Shown here piece by piece: positions 6,550 to 13,430 of a stretch of DNA of 15,420 nt. The notes beneath the pieces are model-generated. The model searched no databases and was not told where the DNA came from. It saw only the letters and a list, made by a program, of their open reading frames with translations. Every line of letters begins with the position of its first letter. The stretch's first letter is position 1. Made by a program: the position numbers and the translations under genes. The DNA is from Methanosphaera sp. SHI613 (GTDB lineage: Archaea; Methanobacteriota; Methanobacteria; Methanobacteriales; Methanobacteriaceae), in contig MVJJ01000168.1 of the NCBI GenBank assembly GCA_003266145.1, forward strand, positions 1 through 15,420, given 5' to 3'.

Positions 6550-6553
6550 ACCG

Positions 6554-6570
6554 TTTTTTAAATAAAAAAA
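6554..6570. terminator. bidirectional oligo-T/oligo-A terminator
   Basis: Six T followed by AAATAAAAAAA lie between the convergent pilin and tRNA-binding protein genes and can end transcription from both sides. Confidence 0.4.
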
Positions 6571-6603
6571 GAAGTGGTTTGAAAATATAAAAGGGAGATT
6601 AGT

Positions 6604-7329
6604 CTAGTCTTTTATATACGCGTCAACGAGGTTTCTGGTTTCGTTGAATGCATTAACATCTATGTGCTGTGGAAGACTACCTAATTGGCCTTCAACATCC
6701 TTAAGGATTCCTTCACCGGCACCTAAAAACATTCCTTCACTGGCAATTCCCATAAACTCGGATGGTGGAAGCAGACTTACGGCTACATGATCGTTATCCT
6801 TGACAGTCAAGTCATTGGTAATTACGGTTATTGCACGTTTTCCTAAGTTCACATTACATACCATGAGGTTATCTGTTTTTTGATGTTTGCTCACACTTAC
6901 AAGCTCTCCTACTACAATATCCACGCCTATTACCGGATCATCTATTTCACCCAGCATTAATCTATCAGGCAGTCCACGAATGGTGTTGAAGAAGAATTTC
7001 ATCTTGGATAATGGCAGGTCCAGTTTTTCACGTTCCTGTCTGTTAAGTTCGGACTGGAATTTCTTTGCATAATCTTCTCCACCGAGGTTTTCAATAATTT
7101 CATCTACTGCCTTTAGGAGGTTGTCCATTTGTGGGGTCTTAGCTAACTCTTGTGGGCTGACATATGAATAATACAATGTTTGAATATCTGGATTCATATT
7201 CTTAGCAATTAGCCTTACCTGTTTCTTATTCCATGAACCTCTAAGGTTTGATCCTTCAACTACTCTTATAAAATCTTCTATGGATTTTTCCGCTACTTTT
7301 AATCTGTAATCCTTACTGGTATCCCACAT
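6604..7329 (-). CDS. tRNA-binding (EMAPII/CsaA-type) OB-fold protein
   Basis: The 241-residue protein has a C-terminal tRNA-binding OB domain (about 135-218): VVGELVSVSKHQKTDNLMVCNVNLG followed by the closing PPSEFMGIASEGMFLGAG block, the pattern of the MetRS C-terminal, Arc1p and CsaA families. The N-terminal 125 residues are helical and without a recognised domain, with a basic DYAKKFQSELNRQEREK helix. It probably binds the tRNA corner and may act as a tRNA chaperone or synthetase partner; no methionyl-tRNA synthetase gene is in the window. A ribosome-binding site (AAGGAAAG) precedes the ATG and a TATA box lies at 7386-7399. It stands alone between convergent and divergent neighbours. Confidence 0.85.
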   Translation of the reverse strand: MWDTSKDYRLKVAEKSIEDFIRVVEGSNLRGSWNKKQVRLIAKNMNPDIQTLYYSYVSPQELAKTPQMDNLLKAVDEIIENLGGEDYAKKFQSELNRQEREKLDLPLSKMKFFFNTIRGLPDRLMLGEIDDPVIGVDIVVGELVSVSKHQKTDNLMVCNVNLGKRAITVITNDLTVKDNDHVAVSLLPPSEFMGIASEGMFLGAGEGILKDVEGQLGSLPQHIDVNAFNETRNLVDAYIKD

Positions 7330-7627
7330 GTTATCTTTCCTTGATAATTTATTAATTAATTTAATTCAATTCGTTTATTTTTTCATTAATATATATACTA
7401 TTTTTAAGTTAAATCATATATTTTTTTCTAGTAAAACAATTTATTCAAAGCATTATTTTCTGATATTGTATACTAAAGGTAATTATTATATATTATGTTA
7501 AATATATATTATATAGACTAGAACTTTATAAATAGAAAGTATCAATTAAGGGATATTGAACCAATATAAGTAATATTAAACTCTATCTCATTAATTACAT
7601 TTAAATAAAACAATTCGGTGATAATTT
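7330..7627. promoter_or_regulatory. divergent intergenic region with two promoters
   Basis: Minus-strand TATA AGTATATATATTAA (7386-7399) serves the tRNA-binding protein (leader about 40 nt). Plus-strand TATA CTTTATAAATA (7524-7534), the best match to the archaeal consensus in the window, serves the PRC-barrel gene (start near 7555, leader about 70 nt). The 120 bp between them is nearly pure A+T with no recognisable gene. Confidence 0.5.
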
Positions 7628-8005
7628 ATGGTAAACTTATCTACATTTTACAATTTAAACGTTTATAACACAGAAGGAAAATACATAGGACAAATAAGTG
7701 AAGTTGTATTAAATATTAAGAAAGGAAGAATCTCCTTTTTCAAAACAAAAGCTTTACACCAGGATAATAGGAATGTTGGTATAAGAGATATGTTAAGAAA
7801 CTCAATGAGATTTGAACCGGAAGAAGAAAACTTAAATGAAATCAGGACAGAAGGCGTAATTGACATTCCATACGAACTCATATCCGCAGTAGGGGACATT
7901 ATAATAGTAGACCAAAATAAATTAGAACAATACCAAAGTAGTCTAAACTCCAAAGAAGCTAAAGTACAACCAGCTAAAAGACCAACCCCTGTATCTAAAA
8001 AATAA
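7628..8005 (+). CDS. PRC-barrel domain protein
   Basis: The 125-residue protein has an N-terminal PRC barrel (about 3-100): FYNLNVYNTEGKYIGQISEV starts the first strands, and IDIPYELISAVGDIIIVDQ is the typical closing segment. The last 25 residues are a polar, basic tail (KEAKVQPAKRPTPVSKK). Small archaeal PRC-barrel proteins are adaptor-like; two in Haloferax (CdpB1, CdpB2) join SepF in the cell division machinery, which makes division a possible but unproven role. A GGTGAT site lies five bases before the ATG. The nadX gene follows after 15 nt, so they are probably co-transcribed. Confidence 0.82.
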   Translation: MVNLSTFYNLNVYNTEGKYIGQISEVVLNIKKGRISFFKTKALHQDNRNVGIRDMLRNSMRFEPEEENLNEIRTEGVIDIPYELISAVGDIIIVDQNKLEQYQSSLNSKEAKVQPAKRPTPVSKK

Positions 8006-8020
8006 TCATGGAGTATTCCA

Positions 8021-8791
8021 ATGAAAATAGGTATACTAGGTTGTGGGGCAATAGCATCAGCATTGGTTGACTTTAAAGAAAAAGGTACATTGGATGCGGA
8101 TATTCACTGCTTCTATGATTTAAATAAAGAAAATGCGGAAAAATTAGCCTCAAGAATAAATGCTGAAGTTGCATCAGACATTGATGAATTGATAGAAAAA
8201 TCAGATTTAATCATGGAAGCGGCATCTCAACAGGCGGTCATATCAAATATACCTTACATTCTCGAACATAAAAAAGATGTAGTCATAATGAGTGTAGGGG
8301 CATTGATGGATAAGCAGTTTCATGATAAAATTCTGCAACTGGCAATCGATAATGACTGTAAAATACATCTACCTACCGGTGCAATAACAGGTATAGATAC
8401 TGTGAATGCTGCAAAAATGGGAGAAATAACTGAAGTGTCCCTGACAACACGCAAACCACCTATATCATTAGGTGTAGAGTTGGATGGAGTCGATGAAAAA
8501 GTACTCTTTGAGGGAAAAGCATCAGAAGCAGTAAAGTTATTCCCTAAAAACATTAATGTATCTTCAACATTAAGTTTGGCATCAGGTATAGATGTTGATG
8601 TAAAAATCATAGCGGATTCAAAGATAAAGAATAATACTCATGAAATTCACCTTAAAGGCAGCTTCGGTGAACTGACTACAATCACATCAAACGTAAGCAG
8701 TAAAAATAATCCGAAAACAAGTGCATTAGCTGCATATTCGGCCGCTAGTTTATTAAATAAATTGAATAAAACAATACAAATTGGTTCATAG
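8021..8791 (+). CDS. nadX: L-aspartate dehydrogenase
   Basis: The 256-residue product matches NadX, which oxidises L-aspartate to iminoaspartate with NAD(P) to feed quinolinate and NAD synthesis. The N-terminal Rossmann motif is MKIGILGCGAIASALV (GxGxIA at 7-12). The conserved VIMSVGALMD, LPTGAITGIDTVNAAKMG and NVSSTLSLASGIDVDVKIIAD blocks follow in the usual order; the length is normal (about 255-265). GGAGT precedes the ATG. No nadA or nadC is in view, so the pathway is dispersed. A T8 tract at 8837-8844 may end the transcript before the Thg1-like gene. Confidence 0.93.
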   Translation: MKIGILGCGAIASALVDFKEKGTLDADIHCFYDLNKENAEKLASRINAEVASDIDELIEKSDLIMEAASQQAVISNIPYILEHKKDVVIMSVGALMDKQFHDKILQLAIDNDCKIHLPTGAITGIDTVNAAKMGEITEVSLTTRKPPISLGVELDGVDEKVLFEGKASEAVKLFPKNINVSSTLSLASGIDVDVKIIADSKIKNNTHEIHLKGSFGELTTITSNVSSKNNPKTSALAAYSAASLLNKLNKTIQIGS

Positions 8792-8836
8792 GTATAATAT
8801 ATCATAAGATATGTTATCTATTATCACCCAAACTTA

Positions 8837-8844
8837 TTTTTTTT
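8837..8844 (+). terminator. T8 tract between nadX and the Thg1-like gene
   Basis: Eight T lie 46 nt past the nadX stop, preceded by short AT-rich dyads (8798-8820 region). The gap of 80 nt contains no strong new TATA box, so readthrough into the next gene is equally possible. Confidence 0.25.
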
Positions 8845-8871
8845 CAAAGCATTATTTTTTTGGTGATTCAT

Positions 8872-9600
8872 TTGAAATCATATGAAATCTTTTCTAACTT
8901 AAAGGTAATAGAGGATATGCCCATAATCATCCGATTGGATGGACGATATTTTTCCCGTTATACTAAGGCATTGGATTTTAAAAAGCCATTTGATCAAAGA
9001 TTGAGGGATATATTCATAGAAGTATCAAAGGATATAGTCAAGGAATTCAATGCAAGATATATCTACACATTCTCAGATGAAATAAACATATTATTGGATG
9101 TAATTCCATTTAACGGAAGGGTAGAAAAGATAAACTCCGTCTTTGCTTCATATGCGACGGCATCATTCAATAAGCATCTATATCAGAACAAGCAGTTACT
9201 TGAAAAAAGCATGGAATCGGATATGTTGGCATCGTTTGATTCAAGGATAATCATGACTCATCAACATATTACCTCCTATTTTAAATGGCGTCAGGATGAA
9301 GCATGGAGAAACTGCATAAATTCTTATGCTCAAGCAGTACTGAACAAAACAAATACTCCAAAACAAACAGCTGAATTATTATATAAACTCAATAAAAAAG
9401 AGGTACATGATTTATTGTTCGAACATGGGATAAATATCGCACATGTACCCGCATGGCAGAGAAGAGGAATAGCCGTATATAAAGAGCAATATGAAGTAGA
9501 AGGATTTAATCCTATAGAAAATAAATCTACAATATCCTATAGGAATAAAATTAAAGTAGATATGCAACTAGATATATTTAATAGTAATACCAATATATAA
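8872..9600 (+). CDS. thg1: tRNA(His) guanylyltransferase family (Thg1-like) protein
   Basis: The 242-residue product is a 3'-to-5' nucleotidyltransferase. The catalytic carboxylates are D23 in IIIRLDGRYFSRY and D69/E70 in YTFSDEINILL; SVFASYATASFN and the RNCINSYAQ segment (146-154) correspond to the family's later conserved blocks. Where eukaryotic Thg1 has HINN, this protein reads CINS, as in other archaeal Thg1-like proteins that repair or extend 5' ends of tRNA. Start choice: TTG 8872, four bases after GGTGAT; the frame extends 12 bases upstream to a TTG, but those codons lie in the ribosome-binding site. No in-frame amber codon interrupts it, unlike the case I recall in Methanosarcina acetivorans. 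The JAMM gene follows after 42 nt. Confidence 0.92.
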   Translation: MKSYEIFSNLKVIEDMPIIIRLDGRYFSRYTKALDFKKPFDQRLRDIFIEVSKDIVKEFNARYIYTFSDEINILLDVIPFNGRVEKINSVFASYATASFNKHLYQNKQLLEKSMESDMLASFDSRIIMTHQHITSYFKWRQDEAWRNCINSYAQAVLNKTNTPKQTAELLYKLNKKEVHDLLFEHGINIAHVPAWQRRGIAVYKEQYEVEGFNPIENKSTISYRNKIKVDMQLDIFNSNTNI

Positions 9601-9642
9601 ACTATTAATTATTATTTTTTGAATAAAGTTGAGGCAATAAAT

Positions 9643-10755
9643 ATGGATTTTAATAAAACATTGACAAAACTGTTGGGAAACAATAAAAAAATAAATGAAG
9701 TACAAGTAGATACACGGGTTATCAATGAAATAATAAAAATAGCAAGAAATGCTGATCCAAAGGAATATGTTGCTTTACTATCCGGTAAAATAAAGGACAA
9801 TATTCTGAAGGTTACCGGTCTGATATTTTTACCATTTGAAGCATCAGAAAACAGTGCAGTAATGCAGGTATTCATGATGCCATTAACGACAGACGCAGTA
9901 GGTTCAATCCACAGTCACCCAGGTCCAAGTAATAGACCATCCAATGCGGATAAGATCTTCTTTGGAAAAAACGGTTATTTCCATATAATCATATGTAGGC
10001 CATACAATGAAAGTACAATAGCAGCTTACGACGTATTCGGTGAACCTATGCCATTTACCGTAACAGATTTAGGTGATGAGATTGAAATAAAAAAATGGGA
10101 TGAACTGGATATCGACAAGGAACTATTCGATGAGGAACTGTTAGCCGAACTCGAACGACTAGAAGCAGAAGAAAATAATAACTTAATTGATACTAATCAA
10201 AATGATGCTGCAAGTATCTCTTCATCTGCTGATGAGGATACGTCAATGGATAGTCAAAACACATCTGATAGTCCGGATGCATCAAATGATTCTGAAGATA
10301 AATATTTTATTAACTCAACAACTACAAAAAATCCAATTGAATCTGATAATGAAAATAAATTAAAAAATGCAGGTGAGAACATGAACAACCAAGAAAATAA
10401 TGAAGAAAAGAAAGTTAAAAATCCTGAAGTTATAGAGCCACAAGTACCGAAAACAGTCAATCTACAAATAGAAGCTGATGGAAAAATCATCAACAAGGAA
10501 ATGCCTCTTCCTCCTGAATATGAGGTGGGTGATGAATTGATAGTTGATGTAAGAACAGACAGAACACCAGGTAATTCAATAGATGAAATCCTTCTTAGCG
10601 TAAAGAAATCTCCTGAAAACTTGGCAAAACAGGAAAACATTCAAAACATAGGTGGCAAGTCATCCGATGAATTGGATAAGGAAATAAAACAAATGGAAGA
10701 AGATATTCAAAGATTAAAAGAAGAAAATGAACGTCTTCGAAAAAATAACGGATAA
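9643..10755 (+). CDS. JAMM/MPN metalloprotease with acidic linker and coiled-coil tail
   Basis: The 370-residue protein has an N-terminal MPN+ domain with a complete JAMM zinc site: E41 (KEYVALLSG), then H90-S-H92-P and S100, D103 in HSHPGPSNRPSNAD. Such archaeal enzymes are isopeptidase-like and may release ubiquitin-like SAMP proteins. After about residue 150 comes an acidic helix (DELDIDKELFDEELLAELERLEAEE), a disordered Asn/Ser/Asp-rich linker (178-246), a small beta-rich stretch (KTVNLQIEADGKIINKEMPLPPEYEVGDELIVDV) and a C-terminal coiled coil (about 341-370). The start is ATG 9643 after TTGAGG; a TTG at 9619 would extend the frame but has no site. A ribosome-binding site and ATG inside the linker (10381) suggest a second product. 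The core domain is certain; the partner protein is unknown. Confidence 0.9.
   Translation: MDFNKTLTKLLGNNKKINEVQVDTRVINEIIKIARNADPKEYVALLSGKIKDNILKVTGLIFLPFEASENSAVMQVFMMPLTTDAVGSIHSHPGPSNRPSNADKIFFGKNGYFHIIICRPYNESTIAAYDVFGEPMPFTVTDLGDEIEIKKWDELDIDKELFDEELLAELERLEAEENNNLIDTNQNDAASISSSADEDTSMDSQNTSDSPDASNDSEDKYFINSTTTKNPIESDNENKLKNAGENMNNQENNEEKKVKNPEVIEPQVPKTVNLQIEADGKIINKEMPLPPEYEVGDELIVDVRTDRTPGNSIDEILLSVKKSPENLAKQENIQNIGGKSSDELDKEIKQMEEDIQRLKEENERLRKNNG
10371..10383 (+). promoter_or_regulatory. internal ribosome-binding site and in-frame ATG in the JAMM gene
   Basis: AGGTGA at 10371-10376 lies four bases before an in-frame ATG at 10381 (codon 247). This is the same motif and nearly the same spacing as at ef1B, the pilin, the Thg1-like and the PRC-barrel genes. 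A product from here would be 124 residues (10381-10755): the beta-rich stretch plus the coiled coil, without the protease. Confidence 0.45.
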
Positions 10756-10789
10756 ATACTTTATCCTACTCAGCCACATCTTTTTTTTT
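10750..10789 (+). terminator. terminator of the JAMM gene
   Basis: GGATAAA-TAC-TTTATCC (10750-10766) is a perfect 7-bp hairpin overlapping the stop codon, followed after 14 nt by nine T, with further T runs at 10795-10801 and 10812-10820. Confidence 0.5.
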
Positions 10790-10929
10790 ATTTATTTTTT
10801 TATATTTGAACTTTTTTTTTTAACCTAGCCCAATTCGAATTTTATAATGATTCAATAAAAAGCAGTATCTTAAAATATTGATATTCAGGGGTTTATCCTT
10901 AAAATAAACATTACTAAAAAAATGTAATC

Positions 10930-10939
10930 AAAAAAAAAA
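10930..10939 (-). terminator. U10 terminator of serA
   Basis: On the minus strand the serA stop is followed within 11 nt by CCCCCTTCAA and then ten T. The rest of the 195-nt convergent gap (10756-10950) holds only AT-rich sequence and the JAMM terminator; I see no gene in it. Confidence 0.5.
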
Positions 10940-10950
10940 TTGAAGGGGGA

Positions 10951-12522
10951 TTATAATTTAACAGCTTTTACTGTGTGGATTTTTTCATCTTTCAATAGTT
11001 CGCAGACAGCATCTTCAACGATTTCTGAGTCTACTTTTAGAACCATCACAGCTTCTCCGCCTTCCTCTTTTCGGCCAACTTGCATTTCACCGATGTTGAT
11101 GTTGTAATCACCTAAGACTTTGCCAATCTTACCTATGGTGCCAGGTAAGTCAACGTATGAAACTATTCCCATGTATCCTTCAGGAATCATGTTTAAGCTA
11201 AATTCATCGATTGAAATAATTTTAGGTTCTCTGTTTTCGATGATACCTTCAATGTTCATTTCTTTATCGTCATATTTGACATTAACTTTCATTAAAGCAT
11301 CATATTTTTCATTGTCAGTTTCACCTTCAGTTAAACTAATTCCACGTTGTTTAGCTACAGCCTTAGCGTTTACTGAGTTTACAGGTTCAGTTAGTATAGG
11401 GTTTAAGAATGTTTTTAATAATTCTCTGGTCAATGGTTCTTTTGATCTTCCTGATACTTCTCCACCATAAACGATGTTTAACTCTTCAATGTTAGGTGTG
11501 GTTGTCTGTACTAATATCTGACCTAATTTATCAGCTAATTGGAAGTATGGTTTTAATTTTTGAAAGGTTTCTGAGTCAACAATGGGCATGTTCAATACGT
11601 TTGTTGGTGTTTCATTGCTGATAACAGCTTTTACTTCTTTAGCTACTATGATTGCTGCATCACGTTGAGCTTCTTTGGTTGAAGCAGCTATGTGTGGTGT
11701 TAGAACTACATTGTCTAATGTTGTAAGTGGACTGTCGGTTAATGGTTCATCTTCATACACATCTAAACCGGCTTTCATATCTGGTCTTTCTTTTAAAGCT
11801 TCATATAAATCTGCTTCATTGATTATTCCACCTCTAGCACAGTTTAGGATAATTGCATGATCTTTCATTTTTGCTAGTTGTTCTTTTGATATTAATCCTT
11901 TGGTTTCAGGTGTTAATGGTACATGGATTGTCATAACATCTGCTTTTTGAATCAGGTCATCGAGTGTTGTGATTTCTACTCCTAATTCTTTAGCTGCTTC
12001 TTCTGTAATGTATGGGTCGTATACTATTACGTCCATTTCGAATGCTTTGGATCTTTTTACTACTTGGCTTCCGATTCTACCCATTCCGATTACACCAAGA
12101 GTTTTGTTTCTTAGTTCCATTCCCATGAATTTACTTTTTTCCCATTTACCTGCTTTAACGGATGCATCTGCTATTGCAATTTTCCTGCTTAAAGCTAACA
12201 TTAAACCCATAGCGTGTTCTGCTACTGTTATGGATGTTGATTGTGGTGCGTTTACAACCATTATTCCTTTATCGGTTGCTGCATCCACATCGATGTTGTC
12301 TACTCCGACACCGGCTCTTGCAATTATTTTTAGATTTTCGGCTTTTTCTATAACTTCTTTAGTTACTTTTGTTCTGCTTCTGACAATTATTCCATCGTAT
12401 TCGTGGATGCTTTCAAGAAGCTCTTCAGGTGTAATTGTTGGGTTGTTAACTACTTCTGCAGAATCTGTTAATACTTCCACACCTTTTTCGTTAATACTGT
12501 CTGCTATTAATACTTTTGGCAT
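10951..12522 (-). CDS. serA: D-3-phosphoglycerate dehydrogenase
   Basis: The 523-residue product is the long form of SerA, the first enzyme of the phosphorylated serine pathway (3-phosphoglycerate to 3-phosphohydroxypyruvate, NAD). In order: substrate-domain RAGVGVDNIDV (69-79), NAD-binding GVIGMGRIG (143-151), HVPLTPETKGLI (200-211), catalytic R230 in NCARGGIINEADL, E259 and H277 in LTPHIAASTKEAQ, then the intervening domain (about 320-445) and a C-terminal ACT domain (GIVSYVDLPGTIGKIGKVLGDYNINIGEMQVGR onward) that usually gives serine feedback control. AAGGAGAG precedes the ATG. The leader is long (about 90 nt if the TATA at 12634-12647 is used) and a perfect 15-bp dyad lies near the predicted transcript start. 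It diverges from the next gene. Confidence 0.96.
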   Translation of the reverse strand: MPKVLIADSINEKGVEVLTDSAEVVNNPTITPEELLESIHEYDGIIVRSRTKVTKEVIEKAENLKIIARAGVGVDNIDVDAATDKGIMVVNAPQSTSITVAEHAMGLMLALSRKIAIADASVKAGKWEKSKFMGMELRNKTLGVIGMGRIGSQVVKRSKAFEMDVIVYDPYITEEAAKELGVEITTLDDLIQKADVMTIHVPLTPETKGLISKEQLAKMKDHAIILNCARGGIINEADLYEALKERPDMKAGLDVYEDEPLTDSPLTTLDNVVLTPHIAASTKEAQRDAAIIVAKEVKAVISNETPTNVLNMPIVDSETFQKLKPYFQLADKLGQILVQTTTPNIEELNIVYGGEVSGRSKEPLTRELLKTFLNPILTEPVNSVNAKAVAKQRGISLTEGETDNEKYDALMKVNVKYDDKEMNIEGIIENREPKIISIDEFSLNMIPEGYMGIVSYVDLPGTIGKIGKVLGDYNINIGEMQVGRKEEGGEAVMVLKVDSEIVEDAVCELLKDEKIHTVKAVKL

Positions 12523-12606
12523 GTTTACTCTCCTTTATTTGATTTTATGATAATGATAACCTTTAAGATATCATTAATTAAAGTAATATGAATAATAATT
12601 TTTTTA

Positions 12607-12621
12607 ATTACTAATAGTAAT
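12607..12621. promoter_or_regulatory. perfect 15-bp palindrome in the serA divergent promoter region
   Basis: ATTACTA-A-TAGTAAT is a perfect dyad of two 7-bp arms around one base. On the minus strand it lies about 27 nt downstream of the TATA-like element TATTTATAATATT (12634-12647), that is, at the predicted serA start site. On the plus strand it lies upstream of the TATA region of the divergent gene. An operator is a reasonable inference; the binding factor is unknown. Confidence 0.4.
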
Positions 12622-12632
12622 AGTTATGTTTT

Positions 12633-12659
12633 TAATATTATAAATAATATAATATATAG
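12633..12659. promoter_or_regulatory. AT-rich core promoter region for serA and the divergent gene
   Basis: TTTAATATTATAAATAATAT and the following AATATATAG contain several overlapping TATA-like elements readable in both directions. I cannot decide which is used by the plus-strand gene; the upstream one would give a leader of about 25 nt that keeps the GAGGGATGAT ribosome-binding site. Confidence 0.35.
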
Positions 12660-12692
12660 ATTAATAATAATTTTTTAGAGGGATGATTTTAT

Positions 12693-13427
12693 ATGACATT
12701 TAGTGAAGTTATTTTGGGTTGTTCACCTTTTACATTAGGTTATCAGTTTGGTCACAGATCCAGGTTATATGAATTGGATTTTTCAGGATATCCCGAAAAT
12801 ATCGTAGAAGTAATTGACAAGGCCTATGAAATGAATGTTAAAGATATTATGTTTAAGGTTAACAAGGATTTGGAAAAGGCTATTGACATCTCCACACAAA
12901 ATGGTAATGAATGGACAGTCACTGCATTTACCGATTGTGAAAATATCGATGATGACTTGGAGTTGTTTTCCAAATTCAATACCAAAAGGGTAATATTGAG
13001 CGGAGAATTTATTGATAAAAAAATTGAGGAATCAGACTATGATACTATATCTGATTATCTTGCCAGGATATCCGATGCATCATTTATCCCATCTATCGAG
13101 ACAAGACAACCTTTTAAGAATGTTCCAATCATAAAGAATTCTTCATTTATCGATGAATTTGATACTATAATGATTCCATTAAATTTCTATGGTTATATGA
13201 TGGACTGTAACTTCTTCAACAGTGAAAATAGGGATGTATTTGCAGATATGATTTCATCTTTAAATAAGGAGGTCATAGCTAATCGTACATTAGCTACAGG
13301 TATCTTACAGCCACAGGAGGCATATGATTTTCTAAAGAATATTGATTATATTGATGCCGTTTGTGTGGCCGTTGCAAAAAGTAGTGAGGCGGAGGAGACC
13401 TTCTCTATTATAAATGAGATAATGTAA
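12693..13427 (+). CDS. unrecognised protein, probable TIM-barrel / aldo-keto-reductase-like fold
   Basis: I do not recognise a named family for this 244-residue soluble protein. It starts MTFSEVILGCSPFTLGYQFGHRSRLYELDF and shows alternating strand/helix units, with strands such as DIMFKV, WTVTAF, RVILSGEF, SFIPSIE, TIMIPL, VIANRTLAT and AVCVAVAKS. The C-terminal part (LATGILQPQEAYDFLKNIDYIDAVCVAVAKSSEAEETF) resembles the end of aldo-keto reductase-like TIM barrels, where such a loop binds a phosphate or cofactor. I see no classical DxxxY...K...H catalytic tetrad, so activity cannot be assigned. GAGGGATGAT precedes the ATG. It diverges from serA and ends three bases from the stop of the convergent regulator. 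Confidence 0.7.
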   Translation: MTFSEVILGCSPFTLGYQFGHRSRLYELDFSGYPENIVEVIDKAYEMNVKDIMFKVNKDLEKAIDISTQNGNEWTVTAFTDCENIDDDLELFSKFNTKRVILSGEFIDKKIEESDYDTISDYLARISDASFIPSIETRQPFKNVPIIKNSSFIDEFDTIMIPLNFYGYMMDCNFFNSENRDVFADMISSLNKEVIANRTLATGILQPQEAYDFLKNIDYIDAVCVAVAKSSEAEETFSIINEIM

Positions 13428-13430
13428 TAG

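Noticed and set aside
7444..8858. 16-base direct repeat TTCAAAGCATTATTTT at 7444-7459 and 8843-8858
   Set aside because: In a 15-kb sequence this rich in A and T, about one shared 16-mer is expected by chance; the two copies have different contexts and no duplicated flanks.
11969..12550. 193-codon plus-strand open frame opposite serA
   Set aside because: It lies entirely opposite the NAD-binding region of serA; its Ser/Ile/Thr-rich product is typical of an antisense frame.
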